From: Methylophilaceae bacterium
GTDB lineage: Bacteria; Pseudomonadota; Gammaproteobacteria; Burkholderiales; Methylophilaceae
Direction of reading: 5' to 3'
Length of the DNA: 5,372 nt
Assembly: GCA_010031285.1 (NCBI GenBank)
Contig: RHAY01000051.1
Location: 1 to 5,372, forward strand
Position 1 is the first letter of the stretch. Each line of letters opens with the position of its first letter. The notes below the pieces were generated by a model. The model had not been told where the DNA came from, did no database searches, and saw only the letters and a list, made by a program, of their open reading frames with translations. Positions 1-5,372 of the stretch are shown one piece after another. The position numbers and the translations under genes were made by a program.

Positions 1-1255
1 AAATATTAATCAATATCTTAAAAAGATTGGTGAAGAAGCAAAAAAAGCTTCGCGCCTGATGGCTAAAGCATCAACAAAACAAAAAAATGATGCATTGACT
101 CATCTCATTCAGCTTTTAAATACTAAAGCAAAAACGATTCTGAAAGCCAATGAGAAAGATGTCAAAGAAGCTAAAAAAAATAAATTAGATCGCGCTTCTA
201 TCGATCGACTTATCATTTCAAGCAAAACTATTGATTCGATGATTAAAGGCATACAAGATATTATTGATCTTAAAGATCCTATTGGTGAAATTATGCATTT
301 GAATACACGGCCATCAGGTATTCAAGTTGGCCAAATGCGTGTCGCACTTGGCGTCATAGGCATGATCTACGAATCTCGTCCTAACGTCACTATTGATGCA
401 GCAAGCTTATCTATTAAATCGGGAAATGCCATCATATTAAGAGGGGGTAGTGAATCTATTCACTCTAATATGGCTTTAAGCAATATTATTCACGAGGCAC
501 TTAAAAAAGCTGGTCTTTCGGTTCAGGCTGTTCAGGTGATTGATTCAACAGACAGATCTATAGTTAAAGGCTTAATTAAGCTTAATGACTATATTGACGT
601 GATCATTCCAAGGGGAGGCAAAAGCTTAACTAAAATGATTAGTGATGAGGCAACTGTACCTGTCATTAAACACTTAGATGGAAATTGCCATGTCTTTGTA
701 GATAAAAATGCAGACCTAAATAAAGCGCTTAAAATTATTGAGAATTCTAAAACTCAAAGATTGGGTACATGCAATACGACCGAATCACTTCTAATATCTA
801 AAGATATTGCACGCGATTTTTTACCTAAAATTGTAAAAATGCTTCGTCAACATAAAGTTGAGATTCGTGGTTGCAAAGAAACATTGAAGCTTGTTAAGGA
901 CATTAAACTTGCAAGTGAAGATGATTTTTATACTGAATACCTTGATGCAATTATTTCATGCAAGATTGTCGATGACATCAATGATGCAATTCATCATATT
1001 AATCAATACTCTTCTCATCATACAGACGCTATCGTCACTGAAAACTATGGACTCGCTATGCGATTCTTAAAAGAAGTAGATTCAAGTAGCGTTATGGTGA
1101 ATGCTTCAACTCGTTTTGCTGATGGCTTTGAATATGGTTTAGGTGCTGAAATAGGCATTTCAACAAATAAATTACATGCAAGAGGCCCTGTAGGACTTGA
1201 AGGACTTACTTCACTCAAATATATCGTATTAGGCAATGGACATATACGTAAATAA
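1..1255 (+). CDS. proA: Gamma-glutamyl phosphate reductase (glutamate-5-semialdehyde dehydrogenase), 5' partial
   Basis: Cytoplasmic enzyme of proline synthesis that reduces gamma-glutamyl 5-phosphate, made by ProB, to glutamate-5-semialdehyde with NADPH. The open frame runs from base 2 to the TAA at 1253-1255 and gives 417 visible residues. The ATG at 59 is not the start: the 19 codons before it (NINQYLKKIGEEAKKASRL) match the usual ProA N-terminus. E. coli ProA has 417 residues, so only about two (a Met and one codon ending in base 1) are missing. Visible landmarks are ESRPNVT (bases 371-391), the IILRGGSES cofactor-region motif (431-457), IPRGGK, the catalytic cysteine in LGTCNTTESLL (Cys codon 770-772), and a ProA-family signature around bases 968-1036 (V-x5-AIHHI to HHTDAI). 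It ends in the typical GPVGLEGLTSLKYI block. nadD follows 3 nt later in the same frame. The family assignment is very secure. Confidence 0.97.
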   Translation, partial: NINQYLKKIGEEAKKASRLMAKASTKQKNDALTHLIQLLNTKAKTILKANEKDVKEAKKNKLDRASIDRLIISSKTIDSMIKGIQDIIDLKDPIGEIMHLNTRPSGIQVGQMRVALGVIGMIYESRPNVTIDAASLSIKSGNAIILRGGSESIHSNMALSNIIHEALKKAGLSVQAVQVIDSTDRSIVKGLIKLNDYIDVIIPRGGKSLTKMISDEATVPVIKHLDGNCHVFVDKNADLNKALKIIENSKTQRLGTCNTTESLLISKDIARDFLPKIVKMLRQHKVEIRGCKETLKLVKDIKLASEDDFYTEYLDAIISCKIVDDINDAIHHINQYSSHHTDAIVTENYGLAMRFLKEVDSSSVMVNASTRFADGFEYGLGAEIGISTNKLHARGPVGLEGLTSLKYIVLGNGHIRK

Positions 1256-1258
1256 GGA
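1253..1258 (+). promoter_or_regulatory. Shine-Dalgarno TAAGGA for nadD, built from the proA stop codon
   Basis: TAAGGA matches six bases of the consensus TAAGGAGGT and includes the proA stop codon TAA. It directly abuts the ATG at 1259, leaving no spacer, but stands 6 nt before an in-frame TTG at 1265. It is the only clear ribosome binding site I see at any gene start in the window, and it bears on which codon starts nadD. Confidence 0.6.
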
Positions 1259-1918
1259 ATGTCTTTGAAACTTATTGGTGTATTAGGTGGCGCATTCGAT
1301 CCAATACACTATGGTCATATAAAATTAGCTAAAGCGTGGCAAAATCTTGCGTCATTGTCAAAAGTGCTTTTTATCCCATCTGGTTTAGCGCCGCATAAAA
1401 ATATCGTTTTAGAAAATAAGCATCGCGTAGAAATGCTTAATATCGCTCTAAATCCATATGCTAATTATTTTATTGATGACCGTGAAATTAAAAAAAATCA
1501 AAGTGACCTTAAGCCCTCTTATACGATTGAAACATTGCAAAGTCTTACAATAGAAAAAAAAGAAGAGGAAGCGTTTTGTTTTTTAATGGGGAGCGATGCT
1601 TTTCTAAACCTTGAGTCATGGCATTTATGGAATGAGCTTTTTAATTATTGCCATATATTAATAGTAGAAAGACGTGATTCCCCTATTCTTGAAGATCAAT
1701 TAACATCGGCTTTAAAAAAAGAATGGGGTGAAAGGCTCACTCAAGATGTTGAGAATCTTCGTGGATCTAATCACGGCCTAATTATGGCAAAACAATTTGA
1801 GTATATTGATATCTCGTCTTCTCAAATTCGTGACGCTATTTATTCAAATAAAAATCTTAAGGGTCTTTTGCCTCAAGAGGTAGCTGACTATATCAATCTT
1901 AATAAGCTTTATCGTTAA
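1259..1918 (+). CDS. nadD: Nicotinate-nucleotide adenylyltransferase
   Basis: Cytoplasmic enzyme of NAD synthesis: it joins nicotinate mononucleotide and ATP to give nicotinate adenine dinucleotide (deamido-NAD) and pyrophosphate. The 219-residue product has the normal family length. It shows the nucleotidyltransferase motif GGAFDPIHYGH (residues 10-20), the PSGLAPHK loop (40-47), SYTIETL (87-93), MGSDAFLNLESWH (110-122) and the second signature ISSSQIR (185-191), then the LLPQEVADYI tail. The ATG at 1259 is used here. TTG at 1265 is a real alternative: it would give MKLIGVLGGAFDP, a very typical NadD start, and it has better spacing from the TAAGGA at 1253-1258. The proA stop lies in the same frame, so the gene cannot start earlier. 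Its 3' end overlaps bioD, on the other strand, by 20 bp. In many betaproteobacteria rsfS (the ribosomal silencing factor gene) follows nadD; here it does not. Confidence 0.95.
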   Translation: MSLKLIGVLGGAFDPIHYGHIKLAKAWQNLASLSKVLFIPSGLAPHKNIVLENKHRVEMLNIALNPYANYFIDDREIKKNQSDLKPSYTIETLQSLTIEKKEEEAFCFLMGSDAFLNLESWHLWNELFNYCHILIVERRDSPILEDQLTSALKKEWGERLTQDVENLRGSNHGLIMAKQFEYIDISSSQIRDAIYSNKNLKGLLPQEVADYINLNKLYR

Positions 1919-1927
1919 GCTTATTAA
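1899..1927. terminator. Perfect 11-bp inverted repeat across the nadD and bioD stops, possible two-way terminator
   Basis: TTAATAAGCTT (1899-1909) and AAGCTTATTAA (1917-1927) are exact reverse complements with a 7-nt loop (1910-1916). The hairpin covers the stop codons of both convergent genes, which is where a shared terminator would sit. Against this, only two of the 11 pairs are G-C and there is no clear T-run on either strand after the stem. Termination is therefore an inference, and the stem could be weak or only protect 3' ends. Confidence 0.4.
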
Positions 1928-2579
1928 TATCGAAAAATTTTGATGCTTTGTAAGGATCAAAATCTTTGAAATAAGGCACTTCACCCAAACAAGGCGCCTT
2001 GATTTTTTCTTTTAAGAAAAAAAAGTTTTCTTCGTAAGCTTGCATATCGCCATCTATCCGATTGGCGACCCAGCCACATAGCTTTTGTTTTTTATTCAAA
2101 ATAGATTCAACAGTTAATAAAGTATGATTGATACAGCCTAATTTCATGCCCACCACCAAAATAACTGGTATATCTAGATTCTCAACTAAGTCGGCTGTAG
2201 TAAAAGTCTTAGTGAGAGGAACTGCGTACCCCCCCACCCCTTCAATAAATAAATAATCCATTTTATTTTCAAAAGATCGCAAATATTTCTTGATTAAATT
2301 AATATCAATTTCATTTGATTTAAAGCTTATATGGGGAGCGATCGGTGGCTCGAATGAATAAGGATTAATTTCTTTGATATTTAGATCAACATTGCTTACT
2401 TCAATGATTTTTTTAACATCATCAGAGATCATATAACCATTTTCTATATGGCACCCTGCAGCAACAGGCTTCATGCCCCCTGCGCGAAATCCTTCTTCAA
2501 TGCATTTAGCAATCAAGCTGCAGGTAATAGCCGTCTTTCCTATATTCGTGTCAGTGCCAGTTATAAAAAATGAATGCAT
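1899..2579 (-). CDS. bioD: Dethiobiotin synthetase
   Basis: Penultimate step of biotin synthesis, cytoplasmic: ATP-dependent carboxylation of 7,8-diaminopelargonate to close the ureido ring of dethiobiotin. The 226 residues match E. coli BioD (225). The P-loop is GTDTNIGKT (residues 8-16). Next come the conserved lysine in MKPVAAG (Lys37), the metal-binding SDD (52-54), NPYSFEPPIAPH (72-83), the EGVGG loop with Glu113, VILVVGMKLGCINH (139-152), the base-recognising GWVANR (Asn173) and GEVPY near the end. The ATG at 2579-2577 shares one base with the bioC stop (TAATG on the - strand) and has no visible Shine-Dalgarno, so re-initiation by ribosomes leaving bioC is likely. It is the last gene of the bioF-H-C-D run. 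The codons for EGVGG form an unusual G-rich tract, but the frame is intact. Confidence 0.96.
   Translation of the reverse strand: MHSFFITGTDTNIGKTAITCSLIAKCIEEGFRAGGMKPVAAGCHIENGYMISDDVKKIIEVSNVDLNIKEINPYSFEPPIAPHISFKSNEIDINLIKKYLRSFENKMDYLFIEGVGGYAVPLTKTFTTADLVENLDIPVILVVGMKLGCINHTLLTVESILNKKQKLCGWVANRIDGDMQAYEENFFFLKEKIKAPCLGEVPYFKDFDPYKASKFFDINKLNDKAY
2229..2240. repeat. C7-A-C4 homopolymer tract inside bioD
   Basis: Seven C then A then four C on the + strand read on the coding strand as GGG GTG GGG GGG, encoding Gly-Val-Gly-Gly of the conserved EGVGG loop. This is the longest G/C run in an otherwise AT-rich window. The reading frame is open through it. Confidence 0.9.
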
Positions 2580-3448
2580 TATTGTTTTGGGTAAAATTTA
2601 ACAATTGAAGGTTCATCAAGCTGCTTATTCACTTTCCATGCATGCCCGTATACAACCTCGTAACTTGCAGGAAGTTTTTCATTAGCCCTATAAACTTCAT
2701 ATAATTTTTCTAATTGATGCAAGAAGCCTTTGCCTGTCATACCCTTTGCTCTTCCTTGAAGCGCATTACGAGCTCCGATATGCTTCAAGTCATACATAAT
2801 CTCTTTAAATGTGCTGTAGGTGAGTGTATAAACATCTACATCTAAAACCGGATCTGAAAAGCCACATCGTATTAGTGCATCGCCAATATCGTGCATATCA
2901 ATAAATTGATTTACATGAGAGTATTGAGAAAATGATGCGAGTGAAGCTCTTAATTCATGAAGTGTACTTGGTCCGAATGTACTAAATATAAAAAGTCCAT
3001 TATGCGTTAATGTTTTCGCTATTTGCCTAAATACCTGATCAAGATCATTGCACCATTGAAGAGATAAATTTGACCAAACCATATCGACACTATTTTCTAA
3101 TAATGGGATAGCTTCCATATCTGCACAAATAAATTGCTGTGCCGTTTTGCTTGAAAACGCCTTTAAGAAATGATCTTTGTTTTTTTCTTCTGCTTTTTTT
3201 AACATGTCATATGCAAAATCTAAATAAATGAGATCGTGAGGCTTATATGCAGACTTTAAATCAGGTCCTGCATTGCCAGGCCCACAGCCCAAGTCCAGAA
3301 TAATGTTAGGATTAATTTTGAGTAATTTAAGCCTTAAAAACATTTCTCCTAGAACATGCTTTTGAAGCACTGCGGCATCTTCATAAGAAGCTGAAGCTTT
3401 ATTAAATGATGCTTGAGCTCTTTTTTTATCAATATGATGTTGAGTCAT
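2579..3448 (-). CDS. bioC: Malonyl-[acyl-carrier protein] O-methyltransferase
   Basis: SAM-dependent methyltransferase that starts biotin synthesis. It methylates the free carboxylate of malonyl-ACP so that fatty acid synthase can extend it to pimeloyl-ACP methyl ester. The 289-residue protein begins with the family's usual block KKRAQASFNKASASYEDAA (residues 8-26). The SAM-binding motif I is ILDLGCGPGN (50-59), followed by an acidic LDFAYDML (76-83), CADMEAIP (108-115, adenine-side acidic residue) and VWSNLSLQWCNDL (124-136), which is diagnostic of BioC against other class I methyltransferases. The C-terminal part carries LKHIGARNAL and a TYEVVYGHAW-like block (ASYEVVYGHAW), as in longer proteobacterial BioC; E. 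coli BioC is shorter (251). The ATG at 3448 lies 2 nt after the bioH stop, and the TAA overlaps the bioD ATG by one base. I see no Shine-Dalgarno. Confidence 0.95.
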   Translation of the reverse strand: MTQHHIDKKRAQASFNKASASYEDAAVLQKHVLGEMFLRLKLLKINPNIILDLGCGPGNAGPDLKSAYKPHDLIYLDFAYDMLKKAEEKNKDHFLKAFSSKTAQQFICADMEAIPLLENSVDMVWSNLSLQWCNDLDQVFRQIAKTLTHNGLFIFSTFGPSTLHELRASLASFSQYSHVNQFIDMHDIGDALIRCGFSDPVLDVDVYTLTYSTFKEIMYDLKHIGARNALQGRAKGMTGKGFLHQLEKLYEVYRANEKLPASYEVVYGHAWKVNKQLDEPSIVKFYPKQ

Positions 3449-3450
3449 AA

Positions 3451-4212
3451 TTAAGCTACCAATAAGAATTGATCGAGATGATCAAAAAAATCATCTGGGT
3501 GGGATAAAAAAGGAATATGTGATGCACCTTGGATTATTTTCAATTGCGCTTTTTTTAAGTGACTTTCAAGCCACATAGAAGCTGATTTTGGTGTCAAGCG
3601 ATCCATGTCACCGACTATTAAAAGTGTTCGATGGTTAATTTTATTAATGTCATCTCGCAAATCATTATTTAATAAGATATCAAGTCCAAGTTGTAATGAC
3701 TTGACTTTCGGTGAATCTACTTCTTCGTTCATCTCTTTAAGTTTTTTAATAAGCAATTTACTATGTTTTGAATGCATAAGTTGTAGAGTGTAAAAATTCA
3801 TCATAGTTGATTTGTAATCTTTAAAAAGCTTATTAGCAAAATCATTAAAATCTCTTAGATCTACACCAAAGCTCCAATCTATCTGATTAATAAAACAAGG
3901 TGTCCCTCCCACTAAAACCATACGATGAATTTTTTTTGGGTATATTAAACTCATTTTTAATGCAATCAGACTGCCTAAGGACCATCCTAAAATATCAAAC
4001 GAAGATGGCAATTTCTGACTGATCACTTCAACTAAGTGATTGAGATCATAAGGGTCGATAATATGACTTTTACCCATGCCTGGAATATCAACAAGATGAA
4101 GCGTGTATTGGTTTGAAAATTTCTCAATGATAGGTTCCCATATGCCACTATGCATACCCCATCCATGAATAAGAACAAGATCTTTGCCCTGTCCAATTTT
4201 TTTAATGTGCAT
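3451..4212 (-). CDS. bioH: Pimeloyl-[acyl-carrier protein] methyl ester esterase
   Basis: Alpha/beta-hydrolase that removes the methyl group from pimeloyl-ACP methyl ester, ending the BioC-primed elongation and releasing pimeloyl-ACP for BioF. From the ATG at 4212 the product is 253 residues (E. coli 256). Motifs are LVLIHGWGMH (12-21, oxyanion region), LHLVDIPGMGKS (38-49), the nucleophile elbow GWSLG (76-80, Ser78), the acid in GDMDRLTP (Asp204) and the catalytic histidine in GASHIPFLSHP (His232), so the triad is complete. The WSLG elbow and the HGWG context between bioF and bioC make BioH much more likely than a generic esterase. An in-frame TTG at 4227 would add five residues (MKTNL). I chose the ATG because MHIKKIGQG is the customary start and TTG is rarer; neither has a clear Shine-Dalgarno. 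With the ATG, the gene overlaps bioF by 11 nt, which suggests coupling. Confidence 0.93.
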   Translation of the reverse strand: MHIKKIGQGKDLVLIHGWGMHSGIWEPIIEKFSNQYTLHLVDIPGMGKSHIIDPYDLNHLVEVISQKLPSSFDILGWSLGSLIALKMSLIYPKKIHRMVLVGGTPCFINQIDWSFGVDLRDFNDFANKLFKDYKSTMMNFYTLQLMHSKHSKLLIKKLKEMNEEVDSPKVKSLQLGLDILLNNDLRDDINKINHRTLLIVGDMDRLTPKSASMWLESHLKKAQLKIIQGASHIPFLSHPDDFFDHLDQFLLVA

Positions 4213-5372
4213 CAGATTGGTTTTCAAAAGCTAATATATTTTTCATTAATGTCATCACATCCTTATTTTGATGTAATGCTGAAAATGAAATGCGTAACCG
4301 AGAAGTTCCATGAGGCACAGTAGGCGGCCTAATAGCAGGGACATATATTTCCTTTTCCATTAACCATTGATTTAACCTTAATGCATTAATTTCACTTCCA
4401 ACAATAAGAGGCTGAATAGCTGTAAAAGAGGTACCTAAAGCTATTTTTTGAAATTTAACATTAGCTCTAAACTGTGCAATAAGATTATTTAAGTGATCTC
4501 TTATTTGATCTGCTTTTAGAATTTGATTTAAAGATTCTTTTAATCCATAGGCCATAAAAGCTGGCATAGCAGTCGTATAAATATATTGTTTGGATTTTTG
4601 AATGAAGTATTCGATAAGATTATTTGAAGATGCTACGACAGCCCCATGAATACCAGCCGCCTTGCCCATTGTTGCCATATAAATAATTCTGGGTGAATAA
4701 GGTTCTTTAATTTTTCCTTGATCATAAAAATATTGTAGTGTGCCTTTGCCGTTTTTGCCTAATACACCAAAACCATGTGCATCATCTATGTAAAGATAAG
4801 CATCGTACATTTCGCATAATCTCAATAAATCTGGAATATTAGCTAGATCTCCATCCATACTGAAAACAGCATCAGTAACAATAAGCTTTACTTTTGATTT
4901 TGATGTTTGAAGTAAATCCTCTAAATGCTGTAAATCATGATGTCGATATCTTTTATGCATGGCACGAGAAAGAATAGATGCATCATTTAATGATGCATGA
5001 TTCAACTTATCAGAAAAAATAGTATCGTCTTTGCCAACTAATGCTGAGATGACACCCATATTGGCCATATAGCCTGATGAGAATAAAAGTGCTCTTTCAA
5101 AACGCATTGCTTCACTAAATGCATTTTCAAATGCCTCATGGAATTCATGATGTCCTGAAATAAGATGAGAGGCGCCCATGCCATTGCCTGATAAATGAAT
5201 ACCTTCGATCAGCGCATCTTGGATAGATTGATTTTGTGAAAGGCCTAAATAATCATTTGATGAAAAGCTTAAATAATTTTGCTGATTAAAAGAAAGATTA
5301 GATCCCAATCTTCCGCTTAATAATTTTCTTGTTCTAAAAAGATGATTGTCTTTTAAGGATTGAAGTTCATGA
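4202..5372 (-). CDS. bioF: 8-amino-7-oxononanoate synthase (KAPA synthase), 5' partial
   Basis: PLP enzyme that condenses pimeloyl-ACP (or -CoA) with L-alanine to form 7-keto-8-aminopelargonate, CO2 and free carrier. The frame is open from base 5371 to the TAA at 4204-4202, giving 389 visible residues (E. coli 384). The TTG at 5308 is an internal leucine codon: the 21 codons upstream (HELQSLKDNHLFRTRKLL...) resemble the BioF N-terminal helix, so the true start lies outside the window, probably within about 10 codons. Motifs are LSFSSNDYLGLS, ASHLISGHHEFH, ALLFSSGYMANMGV, the substrate/PLP histidine in KLNHASLNDAS, VFSMDGD, the PLP-binding DDAHGFG, and the Schiff-base lysine in MATMGKAAGIHGA (Lys codon 4663-4661). 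The tail AIRPPTVPHGTSRLRISF is strongly BioF-like and separates it from 2-amino-3-ketobutyrate CoA ligase. It is the first visible gene of the operon; any promoter is beyond the right edge. Confidence 0.95.
   Translation of the reverse strand, partial: HELQSLKDNHLFRTRKLLSGRLGSNLSFNQQNYLSFSSNDYLGLSQNQSIQDALIEGIHLSGNGMGASHLISGHHEFHEAFENAFSEAMRFERALLFSSGYMANMGVISALVGKDDTIFSDKLNHASLNDASILSRAMHKRYRHHDLQHLEDLLQTSKSKVKLIVTDAVFSMDGDLANIPDLLRLCEMYDAYLYIDDAHGFGVLGKNGKGTLQYFYDQGKIKEPYSPRIIYMATMGKAAGIHGAVVASSNNLIEYFIQKSKQYIYTTAMPAFMAYGLKESLNQILKADQIRDHLNNLIAQFRANVKFQKIALGTSFTAIQPLIVGSEINALRLNQWLMEKEIYVPAIRPPTVPHGTSRLRISFSALHQNKDVMTLMKNILAFENQSDAH
4978..4998. repeat. 21-bp perfect palindrome within bioF
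   Basis: ATGCATCATT (4978-4987) and AATGATGCAT (4989-4998) are exact reverse complements around a single central T. As RNA it could fold into an 8-bp stem with a 5-nt loop. It encodes ASLNDAS, directly after the conserved active-site NH, so the symmetry may be a by-product of the repeated Ala-Ser codons flanking Leu-Asn-Asp. Confidence 0.85.

Noticed and set aside
570..581. 12-bp palindrome GCTTAATTAAGC in proA
   Set aside because: Short AT-rich palindromes of this size are expected by chance, and this one lies in the middle of conserved coding sequence.
1045..1236. 63-codon open frame on the - strand inside proA
   Set aside because: It lies entirely antisense to the conserved C-terminal part of proA, shows no recognisable domain, and has the composition expected of a shadow frame.
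1557..1564. A8 run in nadD, considered as a programmed frameshift site
   Set aside because: The frame continues normally to a full-length NadD. The codon phase (GAA AAA AAA GAA) does not fit a -1 slippery heptamer, and no stimulating structure or alternative product is evident.
1937..1963. 8-bp inverted repeat (ATTTTGAT / ATCAAAAT) just past the nadD stop, considered as a + strand terminator
   Set aside because: It is inside bioD coding sequence, AT-only apart from one pair, has an 11-nt loop and is followed by only a short T-run. The 1899-1927 repeat is the better candidate.
3605..3793. 62-codon open frame on the + strand inside bioH
   Set aside because: It lies antisense to well-conserved bioH coding sequence, with no ribosome site and low-complexity Ser/Leu content; a shadow frame.
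1..5372. An undescribed system, mobile element, CRISPR array or RNA gene
   Set aside because: All six genes belong to well-known families with intact motifs, and only 5 nt lie between genes. There is no room for an extra gene, and no repeat array or transposase is seen.

Overview
The window is one densely packed stretch of core metabolism from an AT-rich bacterium (about one third G+C by eye). Six genes fill it almost completely, and the only non-coding bases are a 3-nt gap and a 2-nt gap. Gene order, the BioC/BioH-type biotin pathway and the protein style (for example the GQGKDLVLIHGWGMH start of BioH and the SNLSLQWCNDL segment of BioC) suggest a betaproteobacterium with a small, streamlined genome. 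An AT-rich Methylophilaceae member (OM43 / Methylopumilus type) is my best guess. The taxonomy is an inference, not something the sequence proves.

Left part, + strand (1-1918): proA (gamma-glutamyl phosphate reductase, proline synthesis), cut at its 5' end by the window edge, then nadD (nicotinate-nucleotide adenylyltransferase, NAD synthesis) 3 nt later. The two are probably co-transcribed from a promoter outside the window.

Right part, - strand (5372-1899): a biotin operon in the order bioF-bioH-bioC-bioD, with bioF cut at its 5' end by the right edge. Junctions are an 11-nt overlap (bioF/bioH), a 2-nt gap (bioH/bioC) and a 1-nt overlap (bioC/bioD), so translation is probably coupled. BioC methylates malonyl-ACP so that it can be elongated by fatty acid synthesis. 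BioH removes the methyl group from pimeloyl-ACP methyl ester. BioF condenses pimeloyl-ACP with alanine to give 7-keto-8-aminopelargonate (KAPA). BioD closes the ureido ring of dethiobiotin. BioA (or an equivalent) and BioB are needed to finish the pathway and are not in this window.

The two gene groups converge, and their 3' ends overlap by 20 bp. A perfect 11-bp inverted repeat sits on the two stop codons and may serve as a shared terminator. I see no RNA genes, mobile elements, CRISPR arrays, origins or internal promoters. I found no convincing undescribed system. The points worth a second look are start-codon corrections, the shared hairpin, a G-rich tract at the BioD active site, a 21-bp palindrome in bioF, and over-represented AAGCTT and ATGCAT.
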